DNA from: JANQRX01 sp963663975
GTDB taxonomy: Bacteria; Pseudomonadota; Alphaproteobacteria; Rhizobiales; Kaistiaceae
Direction of reading: 5' to 3'
DNA length: 64,000 nt
Assembly (NCBI GenBank): GCA_963663975.2
Contig: CAXXRA010000006.1
Location: forward strand, 434,001 to 498,000
Positions 17,646 through 27,632 of this stretch are shown one piece after another. The notes beneath the pieces are model-generated. The model was not told where the DNA came from. It was given only the letters and a program-made list of their open reading frames with translations, and searched no databases. Both the position numbers and the translations under genes were made by a program. The stretch's first letter is position 1. Each line of letters begins with the position of its first letter.

Positions 17646-19454
17646 ATGACCATCGATCTAGATAAGCCCGAAATCAGGGAACTTAAGCCCAAGATCACCG
17701 TTTTCGGCGTCGGCGGCGCCGGCGGCAACGCCGTCAACAACATGATCAACTCCGGTCTTCTGGGGTGCGATTTCGTGGTCGCCAACACCGATTCGCAGGC
17801 GCTCCATACCTCGAAGGCGGAGCGCATGATCCAGATGGGCGCGTCGGTCACCGAGGGCCTCGGTGCCGGTTCACAGCCGGAGGTCGGGCGGGCCGCGGCC
17901 GAAGAGGCGCTCGACGAGATCAACGATCATCTCGGCGGGTCGCACATGGTGTTCGTCACCGCCGGGATGGGCGGTGGAACGGGAACCGGTGCCGCTCCCG
18001 TGATCGCCCGCACGGCCCGTGACCAAGGTATCCTGACGGTCGGCGTGGTCACCAAACCGTTCCAGTTCGAGGGTGCCCGACGGATGCGGGTCGCCGATAC
18101 CGGCATCGAGGAACTCCAGGCCTGCGTCGATACGCTGATCGTCATCCCCAACCAGAACCTGTTCCGGGTGGCCAACGAAAAGACCACTTTTGCCGATGCC
18201 TTCGCCATGGCCGACCAGGTGCTCTACTCGGGTGTGGCATGCATCACCGATCTGATGGTCAAGGAAGGCCTGATCAATCTCGACTTCGCCGACGTCCGCT
18301 CGGTCATGCGCGAGATGGGCAAGGCCATGATGGGCACCGGCGAGTCCGCAGGCGATCGCCGCGCCACCCAGGCGGCCGAAGCCGCCATTGCCAATCCGCT
18401 GCTCGACGAGACCTCGATGAAGGGCGCCAAGGGCCTGCTGATCTCGATCACCGGCGGCAAGGATCTGACCCTGTTTGAGGTCGATGAAGCGGCCACTCGG
18501 ATTCGCGAAGAGGTGGATCCGGAGGCCAACATCATCCTCGGCGCAACCTTTGACGAAAGCCTTGACGGCGTCATCCGGGTATCGGTGGTGGCCACCGGGA
18601 TCGATAGTGAGGAGCCGGCGGCGTTGCCTGCGGAGCATCATCGCATCGAGCACATGGGCGAGCGTCTGCGGGCGGCCGCGCGGCCGCAACCTGCCGCGTC
18701 GGCGGAGCATGGTGATGAACCGATCGCAGAGCCCGCCGCAGCCCGGACCGCGGCTCCGGCGCAGGTCGCCCCACAGCCGGCGGCCGAGCTGGCCCAATCG
18801 GCTGTCGGGGCCAGTCCACGACCGGATACCGCACCAGTGCAGCCGGCCGGGGCGCGACTGCGTACGGGCCAAAAGCCGGCGGCGGACGATCCCGACATCA
18901 CCATTCAGCCCTTTGATCCGGGACCGATTCATCACAGCCCGACCGAGATCGATTCGCTGGCTCGAGCGCCGGCCGAGGAGGATCTACCGCACACCGAAGA
19001 GCCGTTCGTGCCCCCGGCCGCGGAGGCTCCCGCCCCGCGCATTCCTCGCGTCCAGGATTTCCCGCCCATCGCACGCCAGCAGATGGCGGCTGACCACGAG
19101 CGAGGTGAGAATGCCGATCCGGACGGGGATCGAGGACCGCTGGGCTTGCTCAAAAGGTTGGCGACGGTCGGCCTGGGTCGGCGAGAAGAAAGTCCGCTCG
19201 GCGGGTCGAAGCCGGCTCGGGGGCGGGCTGGCGGCGCTCGCCAATCGCGACCGCGGACCGCCAAGCCACCGCAGGACCAGCCTCCCGCCCAGCGACCGGC
19301 GCAGGGCGGGCGTCCGGCACCGGAGCACAAGGGCGGCCACTACCGGCCCGCCGAGGGCAACCTCGATGATCACGGTCGGCCACCGCCGCGCCAGAACCGG
19401 CCACTTGACGACGAACTGGAAATCCCCGCGTTTCTGCGGCGGCAGGCCAACTGA
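17646..19454 (+). CDS. ftsZ: Cell division GTPase FtsZ with long C-terminal linker
   Basis: FtsZ is the tubulin-like GTPase that forms the division ring. The GTPase core spans about residues 10-320: FGVGGAGGNAVNNM, the tubulin signature GGGTGTGAAP at about 108-117, and NLDFADVRSVM. After it comes a linker of about 260 residues rich in Ala, Pro, Glu and Arg. The C-terminal conserved peptide DDELEIPAFLRRQAN, which binds FtsA, closes the protein. At 602 residues it is much longer than the E. coli protein (383), as in several Hyphomicrobiales. The start has AACGAGGTAAGAAA upstream. Confidence 0.97.
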   Translation: MTIDLDKPEIRELKPKITVFGVGGAGGNAVNNMINSGLLGCDFVVANTDSQALHTSKAERMIQMGASVTEGLGAGSQPEVGRAAAEEALDEINDHLGGSHMVFVTAGMGGGTGTGAAPVIARTARDQGILTVGVVTKPFQFEGARRMRVADTGIEELQACVDTLIVIPNQNLFRVANEKTTFADAFAMADQVLYSGVACITDLMVKEGLINLDFADVRSVMREMGKAMMGTGESAGDRRATQAAEAAIANPLLDETSMKGAKGLLISITGGKDLTLFEVDEAATRIREEVDPEANIILGATFDESLDGVIRVSVVATGIDSEEPAALPAEHHRIEHMGERLRAAARPQPAASAEHGDEPIAEPAAARTAAPAQVAPQPAAELAQSAVGASPRPDTAPVQPAGARLRTGQKPAADDPDITIQPFDPGPIHHSPTEIDSLARAPAEEDLPHTEEPFVPPAAEAPAPRIPRVQDFPPIARQQMAADHERGENADPDGDRGPLGLLKRLATVGLGRREESPLGGSKPARGRAGGARQSRPRTAKPPQDQPPAQRPAQGGRPAPEHKGGHYRPAEGNLDDHGRPPPRQNRPLDDELEIPAFLRRQAN

Positions 19455-19702
19455 ACAGCGTCCGGCTACAAACATGTGAGGGTCGGTGCCCGGTTGGGGC
19501 ATCGGCCCTGATACTTTGACATTTCACATTATTGTGCGCCTCGGTCATGGCGTAACAACGAGTTAGAAACCGTGATTTGTTGATCTCCGATCCCCGATCT
19601 AGTCTTCCCCGACCGTACCGCCGGGCCCTGGCGCAGCGCGCCATCCGCGAAATGCCGGTGATGGCATCGGACCGGCGGTTGGTAGGGGGGACGACGTTCA
19701 GC

Positions 19703-20650
19703 ATGGCGGGCGGAAAGTCTGGTTTCCAGACCACCCTTCGAGCGAGCACGAGCCTGTCGGGTGTGGGCGTCCACACCGGCCGCGATGCCTCACTGACGCT
19801 GCATCCGGCCGAGTCCGGCAGCGGCATCCACTTCGTCCGCAGTTGTTCCGACGGTAAGGATCGTGAGGTCCGGGCCGATGTCAGGTCTGTCGGCGCGACG
19901 GATCTGTGTATCACGATCGGCAGCGGAGCGTCCTCGATCGCCACGGTCGAGCATCTGATGGCGGCGCTTCGGGCGCTCGAGGTCGACAACGTGATGGTCG
20001 AGGTCGACGGTCCGGAGGTGCCCGTCATGGACGGCAGCGCCGCGCAGTTCGTCCAGGCCATCGAGCAGGCCGGTCTGATCCGGCTCGCCGCTCCCAGGCG
20101 GTATATTCAGGTTCTCAGGCCGGTGTGCACGCAGATCGGCGACTCCCACGCCGAATTCTTGCCCCACGACGGCCTTCGGCTGGAAGTGGAGATCGACTTC
20201 GATTGCCCGCTGATCGGGCGGCAAAGCTTCGCCTCCGATATCGATCCCGATACCTTTCGAATCGAACTGGCGCGGGCCCGCACGTTCGGTTTCCTGTCGC
20301 AGGTCGAAGACATGTGGAAGCGTGGATTTGCGCTCGGCGCGTCACTGGAAAACGCGGTGGTCATCGGCGACGACAAGGTCGTCAATCCTGAAGGCCTGCG
20401 GTTTCCCAACGAGTTCGCCCGTCACAAGGCCCTTGATGCGATGGGTGATCTGGCGCTCGCCGGCGCACCGATCCTGGCGCGTTACAAATCCTATCGCGGC
20501 AGCCACAAACTCAACGTCAGGGCGGTGGAGGAACTGCTGGCCCATGATGAGGCGTGGACCTACTCGGAACAACCGGTTCGTCGGAAAACCAGCCACGCGG
20601 ACCTGCACGCCGGCATCGGCGTTCCGGCTTACGGACCCGACGCCTCCTGA
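19703..20650 (+). CDS. lpxC: UDP-3-O-acyl-N-acetylglucosamine deacetylase LpxC
   Basis: LpxC is the zinc deacetylase that commits UDP-acyl-GlcNAc to lipid A synthesis. The ATG at 19703 (GGGGGG just upstream) gives 315 residues with the conserved SLSGVGVHTGR close to the N-terminus; ATG 19652 or 19661 would add 14-17 unconserved residues. Zinc ligands are H84 (VEHLMAAL), H241 and D245 (HKALDAMGDL), and the catalytic histidine is H268 in SHKLN. It follows ftsZ as in many Alphaproteobacteria. The 248 bp before it (19455-19702) hold a possible TTGACA at 19516 but no convincing -10. Confidence 0.95.
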   Translation: MAGGKSGFQTTLRASTSLSGVGVHTGRDASLTLHPAESGSGIHFVRSCSDGKDREVRADVRSVGATDLCITIGSGASSIATVEHLMAALRALEVDNVMVEVDGPEVPVMDGSAAQFVQAIEQAGLIRLAAPRRYIQVLRPVCTQIGDSHAEFLPHDGLRLEVEIDFDCPLIGRQSFASDIDPDTFRIELARARTFGFLSQVEDMWKRGFALGASLENAVVIGDDKVVNPEGLRFPNEFARHKALDAMGDLALAGAPILARYKSYRGSHKLNVRAVEELLAHDEAWTYSEQPVRRKTSHADLHAGIGVPAYGPDAS

Positions 20651-20766
20651 ACGGTTCGGCCTTTGCCACAAATTCGAACGATTTGACGTGTCAGTGGCGA
20701 AGCGCGCCGCTTTCGTCTAAACATCCCGGCAGGGCCTGAGGGCGCAGCGAAAACGGCACGGCCGGC

Positions 20767-21618
20767 ATGGAAACAACGACTCCCAAAATGCGATTGCGCC
20801 CGACCGGCCGTTTGTCCACCGTCTCCACTGTGATCGTGGCAGCGTTCATCCTCGTCGCGTGCTCGACCTCCAAGAGCGAAACCGACGCCTTCGCCGACGA
20901 TCGGCCGGCAGGGGTCCTCTACAATGAGGGCCTGGCTTACCTGAACGAGGGTCAGCTTGAGGATGCGGCCGACAGCTTCACGGAAGTCGACCGCCAGCAC
21001 CCCTACTCGGATTGGGCGCGCAAGGCTTTGATCATGAACGCTTTTGCGAACTACCGCCGATCGAAATACGACGAAGCCGTTTCATCGGCCGAACGCTATC
21101 TTTCGCTGTATCCGGGCAGTTCCGACGCGCCTTATGCCCACTATCTGATCGGCTCGTCCTATTTCAAACGAATCCCAGACGTCACGCGCGACCAGGATGA
21201 AACACGCCACGCTATCCAGTCACTCAGGGAAATCGTCACTCAATACCCGGATTCCGAATACGCCGCCGATGCGCAGAAAAAAATTATCGTCGCCCGCGAC
21301 CAGATTGCCGGCAAGGAGATGCAGATCGGTCGCTATTACCTGGAACGCCGCGAGTACACCGCAGCCATCAACCGGTTCCAGGGGGTGGTTGTCGACTATC
21401 AGGACACCCGCCATGTGGAGGAGGCCCTGCAGCGGCTGACCGAAGCCAATCTGGCGCTGGGATTGGTGGCCGAAGCCCAGAATGCGGCGGCCATTCTCGG
21501 GCATAACTTCCCTGACAGCGAATGGTACGAGGATGCCTACCAGCTGCTCCAGACCGGCGGGCTCGAACCGCGCGAAAGCGAGGGCTCGCTGCTGTCACGG
21601 ATTTTCCGGTCCTCGTAG
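20767..21618 (+). CDS. bamD: Outer membrane assembly lipoprotein BamD
   Basis: BamD is a lipoprotein subunit of the BAM machine that folds beta-barrel proteins into the outer membrane. The 283 residues begin with a basic stretch and a hydrophobic segment ending in the lipobox LVAC (C32, followed by ST). TPR-like helices follow, with the BamD signatures YNEGLAYLNEGQLEDAADSF, DRQHPYSDWA, LYPGSSDAPYAHYL and YYLERREYTAAINRF. The start could also be the ATG at 20788, which still leaves a signal peptide. The gene lies 116 bp after lpxC and 25 bp before recN. Confidence 0.95.
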   Translation: METTTPKMRLRPTGRLSTVSTVIVAAFILVACSTSKSETDAFADDRPAGVLYNEGLAYLNEGQLEDAADSFTEVDRQHPYSDWARKALIMNAFANYRRSKYDEAVSSAERYLSLYPGSSDAPYAHYLIGSSYFKRIPDVTRDQDETRHAIQSLREIVTQYPDSEYAADAQKKIIVARDQIAGKEMQIGRYYLERREYTAAINRFQGVVVDYQDTRHVEEALQRLTEANLALGLVAEAQNAAAILGHNFPDSEWYEDAYQLLQTGGLEPRESEGSLLSRIFRSS

Positions 21619-21643
21619 CTGGCTTGGGGCTGCGGCCGCCTAA

Positions 21644-23314
21644 ATGCTGGTCGCGCTCACCATTCGCGACATTGTCGTCATTGACCGGCTGAGCATCAGT
21701 TTCGGAACCGGCATGACCGTCTTCACCGGAGAGACGGGCGCCGGCAAGTCCATCCTGCTCGATGCCCTGTCGCTGGCCCTGGGTGCGCGCGGTGACGCTT
21801 CGCTGGTCCGTGCCGGGGCGAAACAGGGCGAGGTGGCGGCGGTCTTCGACCTTGCCGCCGACCATCCCGTACAGGCGCTGCTTGATGAGCGGGGTCTTGC
21901 GGTCGGCGATCAACTGATTCTTCGACGGGTTCAGAATGCCGACGGTCGCAGCCGCGCCTTCGTCAACGACGAGCCGGTGTCGGTGGGCCTGATGCGTGAC
22001 ATCGGTGTCAGGTTGGTCGAGATCCACGGCCAGCACGACGACCGCGCGATGGTCGATGGCGCCAGGCACCGGGCGCTGCTCGACGCCTATGGCGGATTGG
22101 CCAAGGAAACCACCATGGTGGCAGAGGCCTTCGCGGAGTGGCGTCGGCGCAGCCAGGACCTGAAGGAGTTGGGCGAACGGATCGCGGTCGCCCGTGCCGA
22201 CCGGGAGTATCTGCGCGCCGCCGTCGATGAACTCGTCGAATTGGCCCCCCAACCCGCCGAGGAAACCCACCTGGCCGACGCCCGACAGCGGATGATGCGG
22301 GTGGATAGGATTGCCTCCGACATTGCCGAGGCCCGCGATGTCGTCACCGGTGATGCTTCGCCGATTCCGATTCTGGCCAGCCTCGTTCGGCGACTGGAGC
22401 GCAAGGCGGAGGCGGCCGATGGGGTGCTTGATGCCTCCGTCCAGGCGCTCGACGCGGCGCTTTCGGCGTTGCAGGAGGCCGAAGCGGTTTTGGCGAACGC
22501 GATGGCGGCGGTGACGATCGATCCGGGTGAACTTGAACGCAGCGAGGAACGGCTGTTCGCGCTTCGCGCCGCCTCGCGCAAACACGCCGTTCCGGTATCG
22601 GAACTGGCCGATCTGACTAGTCGATTGGCGGCCGATCTCTCCGCTCTCGAGACCGGCGAGGAACGGCTGAAGGCGCTCGAAGCCGAAACCGGTCGGGCGC
22701 TCGACAATTATCGGACCAATGCGGCGGCGCTGTCGGCGGCGCGTCGGCGTGCCGGCGAATTGCTGGCCACGGCGGTGGCGGCCGAGCTTCCCGATCTCAA
22801 GCTCGAGCGGGCGAGTTTCAACGTCGAAATCGCGACTGATACGGAGCGTGTTTCAGAGGTCGGCGCCGACGCGGTGGCGTTTGTGGTGCAGACCAATCCC
22901 GGCCAACGGCAGGGCCCGTTGATGAAGGTTGCCTCCGGTGGCGAGCTATCGCGATTCCTGCTGGCGCTGAAAGTCGCGCTGTCCGACAGGGGGTCGGCAC
23001 CGACCCTGGTGTTCGACGAAGTCGACACCGCGGTCGGCGGTGCGGTCGCCGATGCTATCGGTTCGCGCCTGGCGCGGCTTGCCGATCGGGTGCAGGTGGT
23101 TTCGGTGACCCATGCGCCACAAGTGGCGGCACGCGCCGGTGCTCATCTGCTGGTCGCCAAGGAAGCCATCGAGCGGGGCACGAAAGTGGCGACCAGCGTG
23201 GCCGGATTGAGCGGCGATTCACGGCGCGAGGAAATCGCCCGCATGCTTGCCGGGGCGACCGTGACCGATGAAGCTCGTGCGGCGGCGGACCGGCTGATTC
23301 TCGGCGCTGCCTGA
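21644..23314 (+). CDS. recN: DNA repair protein RecN
   Basis: RecN is an SMC-like ATPase used in double-strand break repair. The 556 residues have the N-terminal ATP-binding half with Walker A GETGAGKSIL at about 30-39, and QDVEIHGQHDD-type motif VEIHGQHDDRAMVD at about 125. A central coiled coil follows (about 155-350). The C-terminal half has the signature SGGELSRFLLALK, Walker B TLVFDEVDTAVGG and the H-loop VTHAPQVAA. Order and length are standard. It lies between bamD and ligA, a common alphaproteobacterial arrangement. Confidence 0.96.
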   Translation: MLVALTIRDIVVIDRLSISFGTGMTVFTGETGAGKSILLDALSLALGARGDASLVRAGAKQGEVAAVFDLAADHPVQALLDERGLAVGDQLILRRVQNADGRSRAFVNDEPVSVGLMRDIGVRLVEIHGQHDDRAMVDGARHRALLDAYGGLAKETTMVAEAFAEWRRRSQDLKELGERIAVARADREYLRAAVDELVELAPQPAEETHLADARQRMMRVDRIASDIAEARDVVTGDASPIPILASLVRRLERKAEAADGVLDASVQALDAALSALQEAEAVLANAMAAVTIDPGELERSEERLFALRAASRKHAVPVSELADLTSRLAADLSALETGEERLKALEAETGRALDNYRTNAAALSAARRRAGELLATAVAAELPDLKLERASFNVEIATDTERVSEVGADAVAFVVQTNPGQRQGPLMKVASGGELSRFLLALKVALSDRGSAPTLVFDEVDTAVGGAVADAIGSRLARLADRVQVVSVTHAPQVAARAGAHLLVAKEAIERGTKVATSVAGLSGDSRREEIARMLAGATVTDEARAAADRLILGAA

Positions 23315-23612
23315 GCCATCGTGTGGGGGTGGGCGGCGGTACTGCTCGTTCGCTGACCAGTACGGCGACCGCCAGCGGCGTTGTCGGACCGCTGGTAGGC
23401 GGGGGGCTGTTCGGCTTCTTCATCGGTCAATGCGCTCCGGTGCGCCTGCGCGGAAGCGCCTTTCTGGTCGGCGCGCCGTTGTTTGCGGTCGCGCTGGGTC
23501 CTTACTGGCGGGATCACCCGAATGGGGACACAAACAGATAGAATGAGCTGCGCCGGCGGCATGCCGTGGCGTATCGAATGAGTAAAATTCTGACCGATCA
23601 CAGGGTGCGCCA
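23315..23612. other. recN-ligA spacer, no recognised gene
   Basis: The 298 bp between recN and ligA hold no recognisable gene. A 72-codon open frame from GTG 23323 encodes glycine- and valine-rich sequence with one hydrophobic stretch, but it has no ribosome binding site and no family features, so it is not called. No clear terminator hairpin with a T run was found. Confidence 0.4.
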
Positions 23613-25763
23613 TTGACCGACAAGATCACATTGCGGCCGGTCGAAGACCTGACCGAGGCCCAGGCGAAAGCCGAACTCAAACGTCTTGCCGGCGAGATCG
23701 CGGCCCACGACCGCCGCTACTATCAGCAGGACGCACCGAGCGTCAGCGACGCCGACTATGACGCGTTGCGCCGGCGAAACGCCGCAATAGAAGCGTCCTT
23801 TCCGCTGCTCAAGCGAAGCGACAGCCCGAGCGCCAGGGTCGGTTCGGCACCCGCCAGCGGCTTCGCCAAGGTCACCCACGCCGTGCCCATGCTGTCGCTC
23901 GGCAACGCCTTCGCGCCCGAAGACGTGGCTGACTTTGTCGCCAAAGTCCGGCGCTTCCTGGGGTTGGCCGGGGACGACGTGGTCGAAATTGCGGCCGAGC
24001 CCAAAATCGACGGCCTGTCCTGTTCGGTGCGTTATGAGCAGCAATCGCTGGTCACCGCCGCCACCCGCGGCGACGGCTTTGAAGGCGAGGACGTGACCGC
24101 CAATTTCCGCACACTGGAGGGCATCCCGGAGCGCCTGCCTGATGACGCGCCGGCGATCATCGAGGTCCGCGGCGAAGTGTTCATGAGCCATGACGATTTT
24201 GCGGCGCTGAATGAGCGGGCGGCGAGGGAGAACGGTCGCACGTATGCCAATCCGCGTGCCTCGGCCGCCGGATCGCTGCGCCAGATCGACCCATCGGTGA
24301 CGGCCTCCCGCAATCTGCGGTTTTTCGCCTATGCCTGGGGAGAGATCGACGACTTGCCGAGCCTCACCCAGAGCGGCATGGTCGAGGCCTTCGCCGCGTG
24401 GGGGTTTCCGACCAACCCGATGATGCGGGTATGCCGATCGGTAGAGGAGGCGCTTGAATTCTACCGCGATGTCGAAGGCCGGCGGGCGACGCTCGGCTAC
24501 GACATCGACGGCGTCGTCTACAAGATCGATCGCCTCGACTGGCAGGAACGCCTCGGCTTTGTCACGCGAAATCCGCGCTGGGCGATCGCCCATAAATTCG
24601 CCGCCGAGCAGGCGATTACCATCCTGCGCGGCATCGATATCCAGGTTGGCAGGACAGGCGCGTTGTCGCCGGTGGCCCGCCTCGAACCGGTCACGGTGGG
24701 CGGGGTCGTGGTCACCAATGCGACGCTTCACAACGCCGACTACATCAAGGGCCTTGGCTCGGATGGAAGTCCGATCCGCGACGGCAAGGATCTTCGCATC
24801 GGCGACACCGTCACGGTGCAGCGCGCCGGCGACGTCATTCCGCAGGTTGTCGATGTCGATCTGACCAAGCGTCCGGCGGCCGCCGTGCCCTATGTTTTCC
24901 CGGATCGTTGTCCCCGCTGCGACAGCCATGCTGCCCGCGAGATCAACCCCAAGACAGGTCGGGCCGACGCCGTCACTCGTTGCACCGGCGCGTTGATTTG
25001 CCCGGCCCAGTCGGTCCAGCGCCTCAAGCACTTCGTCTCGCGCAATGCCTTCGATATCGAAGGCCTGGGCTCCAAGCAGATCGTTGCCTTCCACGACGAG
25101 GGGCTGATCACCACGGCGGCGGACATCTTCTCGCTGAGGCGGCGGGACCAGGCGTCGAAGACGAAACTTGCCGAGCGCGAAGGCTACGGCGCGACCTCTG
25201 TCGACAATCTGTTCGCCGCCATCGACGAACGGCGAACCATCTCCCTGCACCGATTCATCTTCGCCCTGGGTATCCGCCATGTGGGTGAGGGTATTGCGAA
25301 GCTGCTGGCGCGCAATTACGGGTCCTACCAGGCGTTCCAGGCGGCGCTGGTCGAGGCCGCCGATACCCAGTCGGAAGCGTACGTGGATTTGGTCGCCATT
25401 GACGGCATCGGCGACGTGGTCGGCCAGGCGCTGGTCGAGTTCTATGCCGAGGAGCACAATCGCGACGCCATCGCGGCACTGCTCGCCGAATTGACCGTTG
25501 AGGTGGCTGAGCAGACGGACACGACGGCCTCGCCGATTGCCGGTCAGACCGTCGTGTTTACCGGCTCGTTGGAACGTATGTCCCGCGATGAAGCCAAGGC
25601 GATGGCGGAGAGGTTGGGCGCAAAGGTTGCCGGCTCGGTGTCGTCGAAGACCAAACTGGTGATCGCCGGGCCCGGCGCCGGGTCCAAACTCAAGCAGGCA
25701 CAGAAGCACGGCGTCGAGGTGATCGACGAGGATGGCTGGTTCGAGCTGGTCGGCGAGGTCTAG
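23613..25763 (+). CDS. ligA: NAD-dependent DNA ligase LigA
   Basis: LigA seals nicks during replication and repair with NAD as cofactor. The start is a TTG at 23613, giving 716 residues that begin MTDKITLRPVEDLTEAQ; no ATG fits the family's N-terminus. Domain Ia YYQQDAPSVSDADYD is at about 30-48, and the adenylated lysine is K131 in EPKIDGLS. An OB fold follows, then a four-cysteine zinc finger (CPRC ... RCTGALIC), HhH repeats, and a C-terminal BRCT domain at about 640-716 (GQTVVFTGSLERMSRDEAK). All parts are intact. Confidence 0.97.
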   Translation: MTDKITLRPVEDLTEAQAKAELKRLAGEIAAHDRRYYQQDAPSVSDADYDALRRRNAAIEASFPLLKRSDSPSARVGSAPASGFAKVTHAVPMLSLGNAFAPEDVADFVAKVRRFLGLAGDDVVEIAAEPKIDGLSCSVRYEQQSLVTAATRGDGFEGEDVTANFRTLEGIPERLPDDAPAIIEVRGEVFMSHDDFAALNERAARENGRTYANPRASAAGSLRQIDPSVTASRNLRFFAYAWGEIDDLPSLTQSGMVEAFAAWGFPTNPMMRVCRSVEEALEFYRDVEGRRATLGYDIDGVVYKIDRLDWQERLGFVTRNPRWAIAHKFAAEQAITILRGIDIQVGRTGALSPVARLEPVTVGGVVVTNATLHNADYIKGLGSDGSPIRDGKDLRIGDTVTVQRAGDVIPQVVDVDLTKRPAAAVPYVFPDRCPRCDSHAAREINPKTGRADAVTRCTGALICPAQSVQRLKHFVSRNAFDIEGLGSKQIVAFHDEGLITTAADIFSLRRRDQASKTKLAEREGYGATSVDNLFAAIDERRTISLHRFIFALGIRHVGEGIAKLLARNYGSYQAFQAALVEAADTQSEAYVDLVAIDGIGDVVGQALVEFYAEEHNRDAIAALLAELTVEVAEQTDTTASPIAGQTVVFTGSLERMSRDEAKAMAERLGAKVAGSVSSKTKLVIAGPGAGSKLKQAQKHGVEVIDEDGWFELVGEV

Positions 25764-25799
25764 ACCGGAAGTCCGGGCTAACCCGCACCATGGGTCTGA

Positions 25800-27629
25800 T
25801 CAGCTGTCCAGCGGGCGTGTCGCTTCGGCCAGCCATGCCCGCTCGGCGTCATCGAGGAGATGGTCCAGACGAGCGCTCAGCCCGGCGTGATAGGCATCCA
25901 GCCAACCGATCTCATCCGCGTTCAGCAACGACACATCGACGAGACGACGGTCGATCGGACAGAGCGAGATCGTCTCGAATTCGAGCATGTCGCGCTCGCC
26001 GTCCGGGATCGGTCGGCTCTGCCGGACAACGATCAGGTTTTCGATCCGGATGCCGTAACTGCCGGCCTTGTAGTAGCCGGGCTCGTTGGACAGGATCATG
26101 CCCGTCTCCAGCGCCACCGATCCGAGCTTGGAGATACGTGCCGGACCTTCATGGACGGACAGAAACGATCCGATGCCGTGCCCGGTGCCGTGATCGTAGT
26201 CGAGCCCGGCCTGCCATAGTGACTGACGCGCCAGCGTGTCGATCTGCGCGCCGCTGGTTCCGGTCGGAAAGATGGCGGTGGCGAGGGCGATGTGGCCCTT
26301 CAGCACGCGGGTGAAGCGATCGCGAATTTCGTCGCTTGGCGTGCCGATCGGCACGGTCCTGGTGATGTCGGTGGTGCCGTCGCGGTACTGGCCGCCGGAA
26401 TCGGTGAGGTACAACGATCCCGGCGTCAGTTTCAGCGAGGTTTCGGGCGTGACCCGATAGTGGACGATGGCTCCGTTCGGACCGGCACCGGAAATGGTGT
26501 CGAACGAAACGTCGACCAGTTCCGAGCGATCCTGGCGGGCTGTCTCGACGCGGAACGCGGCAAGCCGCTCGGCCGCGGCGATCTCATCGACCTGACCGCC
26601 TGCGCCGACACGGTCGAGCCAGGCGAGAAACCGCACCATCGCCGCACCGTCGCGCACCTGAGCGGCGCGGGCGCCCGTCAACTCGGTCTCGTTCTTTTTA
26701 GCCTTGGGCAGGGCGGTCGGGTCCCGGCCCTTGAGGATGCGGCCGCCGGCCTCGGTGACCGCGGTGGCGATGGCATCGGCGGTCACATCGGCGTCCACCA
26801 GGACCGCGGACGATCCCAGATCGGCCAGCGACTGCGGCAATTCGCCGATGTCCCTCAGGCGGGCGTGGCCGGCGAGATAGGCGCGGACGGAATTGGAGAG
26901 CTTGCGACCGTCGATGAAGAGATCGGGTGAGGCCGCGGCGTGCAGGATGGCAAAGGCCAGCGCGACTGGATTGTGGGCGATATCGGTGCCGCGAATATTG
27001 AAGGTCCAGGCGATCGAGTCCGGCTGGGTCAGGATCGCGGCGTCGGCCTTGTTCGCCCCGAGATGCTGTTGAAGCGCTGCGATCTTGTCGGCCGCCTCGC
27101 GGCCGGCAAACTCAATCGGGTGCAGGGTCACCGCACCCGCCGGCGGGTCGGGCCGGTCCTTCCACAACCGGTCGATGGGGTTGTTCGGGACGGCGACGAG
27201 TTCCGCGCCCGCGCCGAGGCATTTGGCCGCCATGCGTTCGGCTTGCGCGATCGTGGTCAGCCACGGATCGTAGCCGATACGTTGACCCGCGGTGATTTGT
27301 CCGGCGATCCAGTCGGATGGCGATATGGTGCCGACATCAACGTGCTCGAAGATGTCGGTATCGGTCTGGCCCGCCGCCTGCAGGGTATAGCGGCCGTCGA
27401 CGAACAGCGCCGCCCGATCCTTCATGATGATCGCGGTTCCGGCCGAGCCGGTGAAGCCGGTCAACCAGGCGAGACGTTCGGCCGAAGGCGGCAGATACTC
27501 ACTTTGATGTTCGTCTGCGTGGGGCACCAGGAACCCGTCGAGGCTGTCGGCGGCCAACAGTGTGCGCAGCTCCTTGACGCGCCCGGCATGGACGGTCGTG
27601 GTCGGTTGGGAAGGCTCGGTCATCGCCAC
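25800..27629 (-). CDS. pepP: Xaa-Pro aminopeptidase (M24B family)
   Basis: This is a cytoplasmic metallopeptidase that removes N-terminal residues preceding proline. The 609 residues fit the three-domain aminopeptidase P type: two creatinase-like N-terminal domains (starting RVKELRTLLAADSLDGFLVP), then the pita-bread catalytic domain. Metal ligands are seen in LTDSGGQYRDGTTDITR (two aspartates), GTGHGIGSFLSVHEGP (histidine), SNEPGYYK (glutamate) and GIRIENLI (glutamate). It is the last gene of the minus-strand block, separated from prmA by a 247-bp repeat element. Confidence 0.94.
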   Translation of the reverse strand: MAMTEPSQPTTTVHAGRVKELRTLLAADSLDGFLVPHADEHQSEYLPPSAERLAWLTGFTGSAGTAIIMKDRAALFVDGRYTLQAAGQTDTDIFEHVDVGTISPSDWIAGQITAGQRIGYDPWLTTIAQAERMAAKCLGAGAELVAVPNNPIDRLWKDRPDPPAGAVTLHPIEFAGREAADKIAALQQHLGANKADAAILTQPDSIAWTFNIRGTDIAHNPVALAFAILHAAASPDLFIDGRKLSNSVRAYLAGHARLRDIGELPQSLADLGSSAVLVDADVTADAIATAVTEAGGRILKGRDPTALPKAKKNETELTGARAAQVRDGAAMVRFLAWLDRVGAGGQVDEIAAAERLAAFRVETARQDRSELVDVSFDTISGAGPNGAIVHYRVTPETSLKLTPGSLYLTDSGGQYRDGTTDITRTVPIGTPSDEIRDRFTRVLKGHIALATAIFPTGTSGAQIDTLARQSLWQAGLDYDHGTGHGIGSFLSVHEGPARISKLGSVALETGMILSNEPGYYKAGSYGIRIENLIVVRQSRPIPDGERDMLEFETISLCPIDRRLVDVSLLNADEIGWLDAYHAGLSARLDHLLDDAERAWLAEATRPLDS

Positions 27630-27632
27630 CTT

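Noticed and set aside
19510..19545. Possible lpxC promoter with TTGACA at 19516
   Set aside because: No acceptable -10 hexamer at 16-18 bp.
23323..23541. 72-codon open frame between recN and ligA
   Set aside because: No ribosome binding site, no recognisable family and low-complexity composition; open frames of this size are common by chance in high-GC DNA.
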